64,000 nucleotides of DNA, taken from positions 5,668,501-5,732,500 of the forward strand of contig CM032131.1 in assembly GCA_018894105.1 (NCBI GenBank). The letters run 5' to 3'. The notes under the pieces are model-generated. The model worked only from the letters and a program-made list of their open reading frames with translations, was not told the origin of the DNA and did no database searches. Both the position numbers and the translations under genes were made by a program. This document shows, in pieces, positions 32,953 through 46,900 of this stretch. The stretch is from Jacaranda mimosifolia (lineage: Eukaryota > Streptophyta > Magnoliopsida > Lamiales > Bignoniaceae). Numbering within the stretch: position 1 is the first letter of the stretch; each line of letters opens with the position of its first letter.

Positions 32953-35787
32953 TGTAACACCCCTAAATTTAGCATTTTAGAAGGTAAGACTTAAAAATCA
33001 AAATATTACTTCGACAAAAAAAAAAAAAAAAATTGGGGGCTCAAAATGAAAATAAGAAGGATTTAATTGTAAGGGATTTGAAAATTGTTAGGATCAAATG
33101 GTAAATAAAATGGGTCAACTGGGTCAATTTAAGGCATTAAACAAATTAAGGGCTGAATTGAAAGCTGAATGAAACTCCTAGGGATTCAAATGAAAATTGA
33201 GAAAAGTTTTGGGGTCCATTTTGAAATTGTGGAAAATTACAACTATAAATAGCGAAAGACCCCCCAGAATTCTTCAAATTTTCACATGCATCCCTCCTTC
33301 CTCTTCTCCTACGATATCACTCCGGCTCTGGCGCCAACGAATCTAGAAACAAAATATACCAAGAACCACCACAAACGGCAAGCGAAATGTCAGAAATTTG
33401 CAACTTGAATGGAGCTCACAGTGAAGGTGGCGGGCGCGACCATTCCAGCATTGTTGGCGGCAACCAAGAGGTGGTTGTTGACGAGCTTGGCAAGAGGAAG
33501 ACTATGAGGTCTTCAATTTGACGAACTGACGATAAACAAAAGAGTAATTGAAAAAAAATAGAGCGGCGATGTTAGGTGGCGCTCCACTATTTTTCAGCAA
33601 ATTAGACGGCCAAACGACAAGATTTCACGGAATTGTAGAGGCATTTTGCTCCTGACGTTGAGGCACACATTTTGGTGCGGCCAAATTCCAGTTTTGGCGA
33701 TGGTGCACGGCGGTAGTCCTGTGGCACTCGGGCAATTTCTTCGGGGCAACAAGTTGAGCACATGCATGCCAATCTCGGACTGCGAATTAGCTCTGAATTT
33801 TGTTTAATTTGGTAAAATCTCATTTGAGCGATTAAATGTTTCCTGAATTGATTTGATTAAATCATTGAGTTAGTTTCTGAAGTAAATCTAAGTTAAAACC
33901 GCATTATGACGTTGAACCGGAATAATTTAATGTGATTTAGATATAAAGTGACATGTGAACCCGAATTTGTTAAAATAAAACTTAACCATTGTTAATTAAG
34001 CTAGTTAATGTAATTAAAACCCTAACTTTTTGTAATGTGCAAGGATTAGTTATTAATGGAATATGGTAATTTCTTACAAATTGGCAAAATTATTATACAA
34101 GAGTGTGGGGCTATTAACTTAAGAAATAATTAGTAATCAGTGACAAGGAACAAATAAATCCCTCATTAATACTGCAGCGACATCAGCATGATTAGTATGT
34201 TAACCGTGCATTATTTTCGGAACCAAACCTCCAAATATTATACTAGTTAGAAGCATGATGATTTTGTTAGAATAAATCAGGTAATCGGAATATTCTAGTC
34301 TAAGTTGCCAATATCCAAAATGGAGCATGAACCTGGATTAGGTGGATATGCCTCGTAATCAGGAACACCCAAAATTAAGGCATAAATGGTTTAATTATAT
34401 TTAAAGGATATAGTGCATGTGTTTTAACATTTAAATACGTTTTATTGGAATAGGTGATGAGGATATAGACCTTCCTGGACAGTGGGATGCTGATCATTCC
34501 ACTATCGTGATAGAGGTGAGGGTATAACCTTTCTTTCTTCTAGAAAGTGAATGATTTTTTCTGTTTAAATTATTTGTGTCTATTTGTTTGAACTTGATTG
34601 TACTCGTTCTGATACCCATTACTCCTTTTATGTTGTCAGTTTTCTGTCCCATATGCCCCATAGCTTTTCCAACTTTCCTTGTATGTGTTGATGTTTCGAT
34701 CTTGCCAACCAGCTTTATTTTGTGATTTTGGTTAAATCATTCTACATGATATTCATACGACCTTGCCAGCCAATATTTTTATAGATTGTACCATTTTGTT
34801 CTGTATGACATACATACTTCTGATTAGATATTTTGGAATACATTTTGCTATTGGCATTATGTTATCAATGGGGATGCTCTTGGAAAGTTTATTACCCATA
34901 GGGACGCCACGAGAAGTTATGCCCGAGACTAGGTCCAAAAAGATGATCAAGTGGAACGGACCGACGGTGACGGTCTCCCAGCTAGTACCCACTCACTATT
35001 CTGACTTGCAGATAGTTGGAGGTAGCTGTCTGTGAGTAGCGAGATCCAGCATATGCGGCCAAACATGCCACATGTCATGTTATTACCTACCAAGCCGAGT
35101 GCTTGGGTAATAGAGTGATAAGGGAAACTTGTTTATGTTATATTTGTATTCTGTTTTACTTGTTATATTTTGTTCTGGGTGCGATAAGGTCAGATTTGCC
35201 AACACTCTGCTGAATATTGTATGCCATCTGTTATGTTGTATCATTATGTTGTGTCATAAGTTATTGCATGTCTCGTTACTTGAATCCCTGCTTATTAATA
35301 CTTTGCTTATTGCTAGATCTACTTTCAATAGTATTCCTTTGACTACTTGTCGTATTCTCCCCTAACTAAGTCCTTAGGACTTATTCCTCTTGTTATTTTT
35401 TGTTTCCATCCCATACAGGATCTAATGGAGATTGGAGGGCTCGAGGCTTAACCAAGTGGCTAGCGTATAAAATTTTGTAGTAGATTAGGTGCTCATGTAC
35501 GTATATATCTACGAACTTAATTAGGATGCACCTAACTCTTATGCTTAGACTTTTGGGTACTTTGTGTAAATAGTCAAGTAAGCTTGACATTATCTTCTTA
35601 TGTGTATGTGTCTGTGTGCCTTGAGTTTAGTGGAATGTAATAATAAGTTGAAGTGACTGATTTTGGGTCGCTATGATCTATTTGAATTGAACTTTTTTTG
35701 GAGGTGCGTATCTTGTTTGAATTATTGTGAATAAGGCCGGAGTAGCACCTCGACCCGAATCAAGCACCTCTCGGGCAGGATGCTATA
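32953..35787 (+). mobile_element. Second solo LTR of the Del/Tekay-like type
   Basis: It starts TGTAACACCCCTAAATTT, like the outer LTR at 12270, and ends CTCGGGCAGGATGCTATA, comparable to GAGAAGGGGCGCTACA with the final C changed. Length is about 2.8 kb. The body shares the style gggggctcaa / gtcaact and a TATAAATAG box at 33244-33252, followed by a pyrimidine-rich leader (33290-33320). The left flank is TTTTT and the right TATTT, a possible but weak 5-bp duplication in AT-rich DNA. No gag or pol is present. Confidence 0.65.
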
Positions 35788-35969
35788 TATTTTTATGTAA
35801 TTCGACTACATGTAGATTAGATAATCCATTTTCATAAGTTCGAGCTATATTTAAGCTATCTTAATTTATTGATGTAATTATTTCTTGATTTAATTGTAAT
35901 TTAATTTATTTAATTATGTCTGCAGACACTTGTTTGTTTTATTATTCCATATTACCCTCTATCAATGTT

Positions 35970-36518
35970 CGAAAAATTGGACCGTTCATTGAACCGAAAA
36001 ACTTATCGGTTCACGGTTTACTGGTTCAACATTTGGTTGGACTGTAATTGAACCGCAATTGAACCGTGACGTCATAATTACAAAATATTTATATTTATAT
36101 TATATATAATACTTAAAAATTATAAAATGCTAAAATATAAAACATAAAGAACTTAAATGATATTGTCTAACATTACAATCCGAATTTCACAATTCATATT
36201 GTGAATTATCACAACAATTTAAATATATCAAGTCTAAAGTTTAAAGTTGAGAGTGTGTAAGTTAATTCTAAACTCTAAACTAATGCCTTTTTGACTTTTA
36301 GATAGCTTGTGAAGTGTATTTTAACCTTCAAACTTTGTACTTAAACCAAAAAACATTTTAAAAAATTAATTTTATTAAAAATTAAATGGAAAAATTGATC
36401 CGTTTCAATTGAATCATGAACGGTTCATCAGTTCACCAATCCGACCAGCCGGTCTGAACAATTTTTACAAAATATGGTATTTTTTTTATTTTTTGAGAAA
36501 ATCGGACCAGTTCATCGA
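35970..36518. mobile_element. 549-bp insertion flanked by CAATGTT direct repeats
   Basis: CAATGTT occurs at 35963-35969 and 36519-36525, and the sequence between interrupts a repeat that resumes after it. The ends are similar in direct rather than inverted orientation (GAAAAATTGGACC and GAAAATCGGACC). Subterminal sequence is rich in ggttcaa/ttgaacc words, a style seen in plant non-autonomous DNA elements. No coding. Class unresolved. Confidence 0.55.
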
Positions 36519-36724
36519 CAATGTTATAAGTCTTTTATTTAATTCCATGTATGTAGGTTAAATTGTTAGTTTTCTTAAATTCGAGCTAAAATTGTGCTAT
36601 ATAATTTTTTAGTGTGATATGTTCTTTATTTAAGCCTAGTTACATATTTAATAATCATGTACCTAATTGGTTATGAATATTTTGTGTGCATCCAATTGTC
36701 ATTTCTATAATTTCAACAAAATAA

Positions 36725-37184
36725 CTAGCACAAATCCCGTGCTATGCACTGTATATTCATTCAATTAAATTAACTAAAATAAATTTATAAATACACAATT
36801 AATTTATTGTGTTTTTAAAAATATAATATTATTTTTATATTCAATTAATAAAATATATTATTTTTTAAAATATATGTTTTGAACAGTTAACTAATAATGC
36901 CAAACTGTATCAATTAGTACAAAAGTAATATGGTATAATATTAAATAAAACTTAAAAATATTTCTATATTATATATGTATATGTATATCATGGGATACAA
37001 ATATTTTAATAAATAAAACTGATAATGAAAAATTAAATTTGAAAATAGAGAATTAAAGAATTTAAATAATATAACTTACCTATGAATTTTTTTTACAGAA
37101 ATTCGTCAAATAGAAGAAAACATAACTCAAAATATAAAATGCCAACAGAATATCACATCGAAAATCTTCCAGAAGAAGTATAGA
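36725..37184 (-). mobile_element. Non-autonomous Helitron-like element
   Basis: On the minus strand it begins TCTATACTTC (at 37184) preceded by host A, and ends CTAG (36728-36725) followed by host T. A GTGC-ATA-GCAC hairpin lies 10 nt before CTAG. The TC start, CTRR end, terminal hairpin and A/T target all fit Helitron rules; there is no target duplication, as expected. The 460-bp body is AT-rich and noncoding. Such short termini can occur by chance, so the call is moderate. Confidence 0.5.
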
Positions 37185-40100
37185 TAAAATTTTATCAAAG
37201 TTTTGCTAGAAATCGCTTGAAAAGTTTGCTTCACGATGAAAATTTTTGACTTTCCCTCTAAAAATTCCATTGAAAAATTAATTAGCTTTTTCATATAATA
37301 TTTGTATTAAATCTCATGACCCTTTTATATAGGTAAATGAAGTAGAAATTTTTTTTTAAAATCTTTTATATTATCCCATCAATATATATAATTTTAAAAA
37401 AATAATATTAAATCTTTCATTCGATAAGATTTTAGATCATGTGCCACAACTTGATTGGTTGCTATCTTATTAGACTGTAAGATGCAAGTTTATTGGTAGG
37501 AATACCAAAATAAAACTTCAAAGATTTTATCAGTTGTTAAATAATTTATCTATTAGTTCATCAAGAAAATAAATTATATGTGTATTTGAATCAAGTTGTT
37601 GCTTATTTAAATAAATTTTGATTCTTTTTAGATAAAGATGAGTAATTAACAATTGATGGGTTAAAAAATTCAAAATTGCGAGTCCCACACCATTGTATTA
37701 TCTATACTATTGTGGGATTCGCAATTATGCAATTTTAGCCAAATATCAAATTTTTAGAATTTTGAATGTTTTTAATTCAGTTGAAAATTTTTTATTAGTT
37801 GTTTATTTACTTTTAAATTTTATTTTAATACGATCAACTTATCTATTATAACTAAAATATATCATGTTGTATTTATCCAAAATTGCAATATAGATTCCTA
37901 TCTCATAAGATAATTCAAAAAATATCTATAATTATGTTTTCATCTCACTAAATAAGTTTATAATTTAAAACATATTTTATAAGTATCATATTAAGTACTC
38001 TTATCATAAAATTCTATCTTATAAATTTAATTTATCACAAGATAGATAAATATTTCATTTATTTTATATATAAATTTTATTATTCTACAATTATATTCGT
38101 AGTTCAATTCTATATTTTTAATTGTATAACTTCTTTCCCCAATGAGCATAATATAATGATGTTTCTTTTTTCTTTTTAATTAGTTGGTAGTTCATTTTGT
38201 AGAAAATTTTTAATAGTTTTTTGGAACATATCTTTACATTGTTTTTGTTTTGTTTTTATTCTAAATTAATTAAATATTTTTCTAATCTATTTTAATATTT
38301 TATCAATGTTATTGCTTTATTATTTGCTCAATATTTATTTACAATTGAAGTTTTTATGGCTAACTTAGGATTGTAATTTTTATATTACCTAAAACTATCA
38401 GCATGCAATACTTTTTTATTTTAATTAATTATAATATTTATTTTCAATACTACTTTCAAATATTTTTGTATATTTATATAAGAATTTATCTTTGATACTG
38501 AATTTTTATTTTACTATTATTTTAGTTGCATCTCTCTCGATTTATAGATACTTTATATTTGAATAATGTACATCGAATAATGTAATATTATGAACATTTA
38601 AAAATATTATAATTTTATTAAGTTGTTGAAATTATTCTAATTTTTTTATCAAATGAATGAAGACATACTTATAGTTTTCTATATAAAAGTATTCATTAAA
38701 TTTATTAAAATGATGCTACACGAAGATAGAGCTACGGTCCTTTTTAGTAGTCAGTAGAATTTTGAGTTCCTTTTCTCTGGAATACAGTGTAGAGAGTTAT
38801 CAATTCTTGAATTTTTCCAAATAATTTTTCGTGCTCAATCTCTCCGTGGGCCTTAACAATTTAGTGCTTTTTCTAGTGGGCTTCGGCCTATTAAGGTTTT
38901 GATGCCCTTCTTGGTGGGATTAACCAATAGGGCTCTTTAACATTTTTATTCATTTATTTATTTAATCAATTGGTACTTTTTAGTTTATTTTTTCTTTTCT
39001 TTTTTCCCACATGGGCTTAATTTTGTCAAATCAATAGGTGATGGGGTATTATTATAATTCAAAAAAATAATTTTCTTTATTTATATTATTTGCAGAGCTT
39101 TTTAAAGAGTTACTATATAGAATTAGACTAAATACGTATTTATTGAATTTAAGTATTATTTTGTTTAAATATTAATAGGATTAACAATTTTGATTGTCAA
39201 AAGCTATTAATTATTATTTTTTAATAACCAACCCTAATTTTAGTTTTAATTGAAACTTATCAATGAATTAATAATTCCGTGGTAAGTATAAACTATAAGA
39301 AAGAACATGTTAAAGTATATATATAAAATATATTCGTTTATTCCTGGTTATTAAAAAGTGATACAATGAAATTAATTAGTATCTTAAAATTATTATTGCA
39401 ATCCACAGAGATAAATTTTTTGAGCTACAAATATTTAAATTTTTTGAAACCATCCTAGTTCTTATTTAATTATATATCTTATATAATTTGGATAGTATTT
39501 TTTTTTATTAATCACGTAACTTAACTAATATAGAATTATTTTATAATTTATATACTCACATGTCCAATATAATTGATAATAAATGTCTATTTGTGCAATA
39601 AGCAATGAAATAATTTTGTCACGTCAATTGAATTATAATTAATATCCACTTGTTTTCTTAATCCAAAAGTAAAATAAGAATCATTATATGAAAGCATATA
39701 TCTACTAAATATACAAAAGAAAGCTATCAATATAAAGTGAGGGTATGAATTTTCATAAAAATTAAAAGAAAAATTAATTCCACCAAAATTCAAATTTTAA
39801 TATATTTGAGAATTTAATTGTGAGGAAAAAAGAAAAAGATCATATCTTCTAAATTGAAGCAATTAAAAGAGTTTGTTTGTCAGTTCTTATTTGTTAAATA
39901 TTGCATGTACGTATAACCATCAAATTTTTGCCTCATAATTTTTTTCTGAAAAAAGAGCATTACTATATAACAGTCATAATCATAAAAGTTTAGAAAGAAA
40001 GTAATCTAATTGAATTAATATCTCTAAACCAATTATATAAACTATTCATTTTCTTTTCCATACCTTATAAATTCTTTTACCTTAATAAATGTTTGTTACA

Positions 40101-40556
40101 TAAGTATTTTATTAATTCATTTTTTTGACATGAAATATTCATCCACATGAAAAATTCTAATTGTTGATTTTAATTATGTTTAAATGGAGTAACAATTGTT
40201 TTACTATTACTATTATTTTTACTATTTCCTTTTTTGTTTTTTCAATTTGTGATGCATTGAAACAAAACACGGGATTTTCTTTTATTTTTAAAAAACAAGG
40301 ATTAAAAATTACAAAAATAATAATTATCATCAGATCTTCAAAGTGGAAAAAGAAAATTTTTCAAAATTAACTTGGTAAATTTAGCGTATTTGCTCTTACT
40401 CAATTAATGCACTTTTGCCATACAACAATTATGAATTATTTAAATTAGTTTTTTAAAAGTAATAGAAGGTGAAATGAATTTGATCATTCATTATTGAAAT
40501 TATATGGAATTAACATAGAATCATAATTGTTTCAATAAATTCTTTGAATGCAATAT
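37185..40556. other. Very AT-rich intergenic
   Basis: No gene recognised. An inverted repeat, GCGAGTCCCACA and TGTGGGATTCGC, lies at 37677-37722. A less AT-rich patch at 38700-38950 has no recognisable coding content. Short open stretches (for example 39587-39793 minus, 40161-40370 plus) are low-complexity Ile/Phe/Asn/Lys frames. Confidence 0.5.
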
Positions 40557-40800
40557 CTATAGTAGTAAATTAATATAATTAGAAAAGTCAAAGTCCAAAA
40601 AAGTGAGAAAAGACGGCGGCAGGAATGTCGTTGCAGAAGAGCTGCTAGCTAACCCAAAGCTCGCCGACGACAACAATTGGTCGGACGCCTGCATTGTCTG
40701 AAGTAGGTGCTCGGGGTAGGTAGCTAAGGCAGGCGGCCAGCACAAGGGAAGCATCGCCAATGCGGGGGCCGCCTTGGGCAGTTATAGATAGTATAAATTC
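40557..40800. other. GC-rich patch of unknown origin
   Basis: 40610-40780 is much richer in G and C than its surroundings and is open on the minus strand (40557-40760, Leu/Ser/Ala-rich). No domain is recognised. Confidence 0.3.
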
Positions 40801-40859
40801 ATTTGAGGTCATAGGGGTTGTCCTCCTCGCAGTGTCTCCGTATTTTCTGAGTTTATGAG

Positions 40860-42680
40860 CTCTTTTTTCGGTGCGTTGTTTAATATGATGTTAGTTCATA
40901 AAGTCGCGCCTCAAAAGTTAGATGATAATCCTCCAGTTCTTAAGTCGTTTTCTGCATTAGAGTCTAGTTCTAAGCCCGGAGTGAAAGATTCTTCTAAAGG
41001 GGTCCGAGGATGCTCCTATTATTGATAGTAGTTTTGTTAAAATTGTGAAAATTCTTATTACGCTTTTACTCGGAGAATTAGAAATCCTAAGGTGTAGGAT
41101 TTATATTTCTAATGAGTTTGAGTTTCTTCTTCTTTTGACAAACAATAATATGGTGTTACCTCTTTCGAAGTACTTCACCGTATTCAGTAATTACTTTAGT
41201 AGTGGGTTCTTCATTCCACCAGATCCTTTGTTGTTGGACATAGTTAGGAGTTACAAGATGTGTTTGAGGTAGTTTGTCCCAAACTTCTTGGCGTACTTTA
41301 CTAGATTTCAGCAATGCTTAGTAGACTTTGGTTTTCCCATCTCGTTAGATAATTTTCACTCTTTGCTTAGGTGGCACAAGGTGCCTAACAAAACCTTTCT
41401 TTCATGTCTTCCCCAAACCAAACAAAAAGTTATTGAGTAGATTGCCTTCTTCAAAAGGGCCTTCGAAGAATAAGTTCTTCTTTATGCGAGACAAGTGCTA
41501 GGGTATTCCCCTTAGGCAGAGTAGTTCACTATCATCATCATTAGAGCATTTGGGTAGGGTTCATCGTGACCTTTGTCAGAGTTTTGAGGAGATGAATTTA
41601 TTTGATTCTCTCTTTGACTTGCAGGTTTCCTAAGGGTACTTAGTTTATTTTCTTCTTTGGTGACTACTCTTGCATGCTTTTTTCTTGGTGTTCTTTTTTA
41701 TTCTCCTTAGCACTTATATGTAATTCCACTTTCTTTGTTCCTCAGGCTAGTGAGGATCCGTGCTAGGAAGGCAAATGGAGGCTCACATGAGAGACATGCA
41801 ACAGAGTCATGCTGGAAGTATGCATCACCAGCTGAGCTGCGTCCCAAGCCCTTCTCATTAGCTATCGAGCAAAGTGTATGCTCAATTGGCTTCGGTGGCA
41901 CATTGCATTAGTCTTGACAATAGTTCCAATGCAATGATCTCCTAGCCAGTTGAGAAACATGTGCAAGGATCAGCTATAAAAGGTACTTGTTCGTATCTTT
42001 TGCCCTATTCATGCTAGCAAGGGCAAAGGACTATTTCGCTATGGTTTATGCCAGAGTTGCAATGTTGACTCATATTGGGATGTGGATGAGACCGTCTTCA
42101 GTATTGATAGCTTGAAAGGCGGAGTGAGTAAGTATGGTCATGAAAAGTTAGAGATATTCTCTTCTTTCCAATTGACCAAGCTCATTGCTAGAGACTTTGC
42201 TCGAGTAAGTGCTCATTTGGTAACTTAGTTTGTTCTATATATGTGTTTTTCTTATAATTATCGTATTTATTCACTCATCATGTTTTTTTCTCCTTTGGGC
42301 GAGGCTTGAAACTTAATCACACAGATATCATGCCATGTGAAGGGGGCAACGACGATGATATTGTGGTTTAAGGATGAAGCCGCTGGGTTTGCTTAATAAC
42401 AATCCCAAAAGGATGAGGGTTTGCAAAGGTATTGAAGAAGCATGAATAGCTGAAGGCGCGTTATGTGAAGGAAATAAAGACTGGTAGAATGTTCTTAGAG
42501 TCTTTTATTAGGAAAATACTCTTCACTATTACTTGTGAGGATGCAGTCAAGAAACTCAAGGGTTTAGAGGAGTTTTTTGAGTCGATCGAGACCAAGGCTA
42601 CAGTAATCTATGAGCATACCATCAAAGGCTATCGCCATGCTCTAGTGAGACTGGGTGATAGCCTATTGAGGACGTATTGA
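40860..42680 (+). pseudogene. Degenerate antisense-type plant transposon protein
   Basis: 41045-41400 reads, with stops, as VLPLSKYFTVFSNYFSSGFF, IPPDPLLLDIVRSYKMCLR, FVPNFLAYFTRF and LRWHKVPNKTF. This has the pattern of the same plant family as the antisense gene of element A (D/E-F-x-GLRFPL, then a P-N-x-x block), but it is divergent. 41754-41900 continues after a cag/G acceptor-like junction. 42465-42680 is an open helical C-terminus (KEIKTGRMFLESFI, EDAVKKLKGLEEFFES). A TATAAAT at 40787 lies upstream. If related, the parent element would run on the minus strand. The assignment is tentative. Confidence 0.4.
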
Positions 42681-42740
42681 TGCTTGACCACAAACATCCC
42701 ATTTATGTTAAAACTTAGTTATTAGGAAGTTGTTTGTACA

Positions 42741-43017
42741 ATGGGGATCTCTATATTTTTGTCAATTTATGAGGGTATGAGTTTGATAGAGTTATTGTTT
42801 CATATTGAGAAAACATAGCTTGGAATTAGTTCTGAGCTCAATAAATTACAATATTTCGCTCCACATAAGAAGATGTATGTCATTTTGGAAACTGATAATG
42901 ACATTTTGAATATGATTCAATTGCATAGTTTGATTAAAATAGGCATTGTTGACGTGATGGTCATCCAAAAAAATGAACCGAAAAGATATGGAAGGAAAAT
43001 CTATTATATGTGTTGGT
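42741..43017 (+). pseudogene. MULE-like transposase N-terminal exon remnant
   Basis: From ATG 42741 one frame with a single TAG (42819-42821) reads SIYEGMSLIELLFHIEKT, LGISSELNKLQYFAPHKKMY and LETDNDILNMIQLHSLIKIG, then VDVMVIQK. This matches the layout of the PB1-like N-terminal domain of plant Mutator-like/FAR1-type transposases (short hydrophobic start, VxLxxDxDxxxM, then VDVxV). It ends at TGTGTTGGTAAG, a plausible splice donor. Sequence to about 43620 may hold further broken exons. No DDE or SWIM domain was recognised, so the call is tentative. Confidence 0.4.
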
Positions 43018-43979
43018 AAGTTTCTTCATATTTTCATATTAGTATTCCATCAATTCTTCGTTATACTTTGGATGTGTTTTGATTGGTACCTAATTATTAT
43101 ATGTTCTTCCTCCTTAATAAGATACTTTATTTGTACATTATCATACTTAGTAGTTCACTAATTAATACCACATTAGTGCAATTTAGTACTTCCACTCTGA
43201 TACTTCAATACTTCTGCTCAATTTGCAAATTAGTTGCTATAGGAGCTTTGAGATGATTGATAATAATAAATTGTGTGTTGTGGATTTTCACAGTTGGATT
43301 ACCATAAATTGTTTGTATGTAGAACGAGATGATTAAACATATTGCAAAATGATATAATACTTTGGAAGCAAGCTCGTGCTTCTATTGGGTAAAAGTCATT
43401 TTCCTACCATTTAGTGCAAATTGATAAGACGATGGTTTTCTTTATCATTTTATTGTATATCTGTACTTGTATTACCATTTGTCATTTCTTATTAAATAAT
43501 ATCATGATTGATTTTATTTCTCTTCAATTAGGAAAAAGATGATGCAAAGAAGACAAAAACTTAAAAGGAGATAGATTAGAACTAGATCGTATGCACGTGC
43601 TTATGATAGCTGCTAAATTCATCCTTGTCTAAAGGACATGTTAAGTTGAAGTGTTTGTATTATATTGTATTTTAACTGGAGAATTTTTATAGAATTATTT
43701 GTGTTGTATACTTTTTAAAATATGGACATATTGCACTATCGTTTTAGTGTAAAAGGAATCGTGACGAGTATCATTTTTAGCGATTGGGAAGGTTTATATT
43801 GGAGATATTGTTAGATTTATTTTTTGTCTTATCAGAAAGATAATACCTCATTTCAACAAAATAATACTTCACTTTTGCAATAAAATACTTGATTTTAGAA
43901 TAACAATAACCCATCTTCAGCATTTAATACTTTATCAAAGTGATTCTATACTTAAATGTTGCATGTCCAATTTGCCTCA

Positions 43980-46900
43980 AATTACTAGTGAAACTACATA
44001 TAAAACCATACCCAAATCATAAAATCATATGTGCTTCATGAAATGGTTTGGATACACACGCCTTGAAATAGTTTACAACACAAACACCTACATCCAACCA
44101 CTTGCGCTCTCATTTATAGTATTGTGAAACCATTCATACATGGTACCGAAAATCCTTAATGTGCTAAGAATGATACGCCATGGTCTTATAATCACTCAAT
44201 TGCTAGATTAAGCTAAATTGAACTCAATCCCTTATGTACTCCAGTATTGGCATTTATATACTCCAAAACTACATATAAGTACTTAATTTGCCAAGGTTGT
44301 GTACTTATTATGCGTGTTTTTGTACTTGCTTTTCCAAATACCGAGATGAGGCTCAATTCGATGCATGAAACAACATATAAGACACCCTAATGCAACAAAA
44401 CTGTGGTTTGTTGAAGAAATGGTTTGGATGCGCATGTGTTGAAATAGTTTGAAACACAAACACCCACATCAATCCAACCACTTGCGCTCTCATTCATAAT
44501 AGTATGAAACCATTCATGCATGGTATTGAAAATCTCTAATGTGCTGAGAATGATACGCCAAGGTCTTATGATCATGCAATGGCTAGATTATGCGGGAACT
44601 TGATCCCTCATGCATTGAGAATGATACCGAAAATCTAAAAAATTGTAACCAGTATTGGCATTTATACTCCAGAACTGCGTGTATGTACTTAATTTGCCAA
44701 GGTTGTGTACTTATTATGCCTGTTTCTGCACTTGCTTTTTCTTAGGCCGGGATGATGCTTAATTCAATGCATAGAACAACACATAAGACACCATAACACG
44801 ACATAATCGTGATTTGTTGAAGAAATAGTTTGGATACGTACATGTTGAAATAATTTAGGACATAAATACTCACATCCAACCACTTGCGCTCTCATTCATA
44901 GTAGTGTGAAACCATGCATGCATGATACCAACAATCTTTAATGTGCCAAGAATGATACGCCATGGTCTTATAATCATACAACAGCTTGATTAGATCGAAT
45001 GAAACTCGATCCCTTATGTGCTAAGAATAATACTAAAAATTTGCAAAAAAGTACCTAGTATTGGCATTTATGTGATCCAGGACTGCATTTATGTACTTAA
45101 TTTGCCAAGGTTGTTTACTTGTTATACGCATTTCTATACTTACTTTTCCAAAGGCCGAGATGAGGTTCAAATTGATACGAGGAACAACACATAAGATACC
45201 CCAATACGACAAAATTGTGGTTTGTTAAAGAAATGATCGTGATAATACGTGTTGAAATGGTTGGGACCTCAAACACCAACATCCAACCACTTGCACTTTC
45301 ATTCATAGTAGTATAAACCATTGATGTATGAGCTAAATGAATTCTCCCTACTCCACCATCAAAAATTAGTGAACCTATCATGACTCTATGAATCATAGGA
45401 CTAATACGCCATGGTCTTATGATCATGCAATGGCCAGATTAGGTTGAATTGAACTCTATCCCTTATATGCTGAGAATGATACTGGAAATCCGTGAAAAGT
45501 ACCTAGTATTGGCATTTATGTACTCCAAAATTGCATTTATGAACTTAATTTGCTAATATTGTGTATTTATTATGATGTTTCTATACTGGCTTTACCAAGT
45601 GCCAATATGAGGCTCAATTCAATGCGTGGAACAACACATAAGATACCCTAATGTAATAAAATCGTGGTTTGTTGAAGAAATAATCGTGATAGTACGTGTT
45701 GAAATGGTTAGGACCTCAAACACTCATATCCAACCACTTGTGCCCTCATTCATAGTAGTATAAACCATTGATGCATGAGCCAAATGAATCCTCCCGACAC
45801 CACCATCAAACACCAGTGAACCTATCATGACTATATGAGCCCTAAGACTAATATGCCATGGTCTTATGATCATGCATTGGTCATATTAAGTCGAATTGAA
45901 CTCAATCTTTTATGTGCTAAGAATGATATCGAAAATTCATGAAATATTACGTAGTATTGGCATTTATGTACTCCAAAACTGCATTTATGTACTTAATTTG
46001 CCAATGTTGTGTACTTATTATGCATGTTTCTATACTTGCTTTTCCAATGGCTGAGATGAGGCTCAATTCGATGCATGGAACAACACATGACAAAACTATA
46101 ATTTGTTAAAGAAATGGTCGTGATAGTACGTGTGCAAATGGTAGGGAACACAAATATCCATATCCAATCACTTATGTTCCCATTCATACTAGTATGAACC
46201 ATTGATAAATGAGGTAAATGTATCCTCTCATGTTTATATTAGTCCTAAATCATGGTTTGGTAATCATGCAATGGCTGGATTACTATAAATTCAATTAATC
46301 TGTTATGTATTAAGAATGTACTGCAAATCGAGAAACAAATACCGAAATTTGGAATTTTTATACTTCATCTCTGCAGTCTTGTACCAAAATTCACCCTTGT
46401 ACTGCAGTTATTTTTCATGTTTTTATACTTGCTTTTTCTTTGATTGGTTTTATCTTAATTCAATAGGCGAAACAACACATAAGACTCTATAATTCAATAA
46501 AATCATATTTTTCTTCAAGTAATAGTCATGATAGTACATGTGCAAATAGTTGGGAACACAAATATCCATATCCAACTACTTGTGTTCCTATTCATACTAG
46601 TGTTAAACCATTGGTATATGAGGTAAATGTATCTTTTTAGCACTACCGTCGAAAGCCAATGAACCTCTTATGATTATATCAGTCCTAGAAATAAATCATG
46701 GTTTGATAATTATGCAATGTCTTATCTAGTTAAATTCAACTTATTCTCTTATGTTCTAAGAATGATACTGCAAATCGATAAAAAGTATTGATTTTTGGAA
46801 TTTTTAACTAGATCTTTGCATTTTTATACTAAATTTGAAATGTTTTATACTTATCTAACGTGTTTTTGATTTTGCTTTATCTTTGACCAAGTTTACCTAT

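Noticed and set aside
33602..33823. Cys-rich minus-strand frame
   Set aside because: It lies within the leader region of the second long LTR; no counterpart elsewhere.
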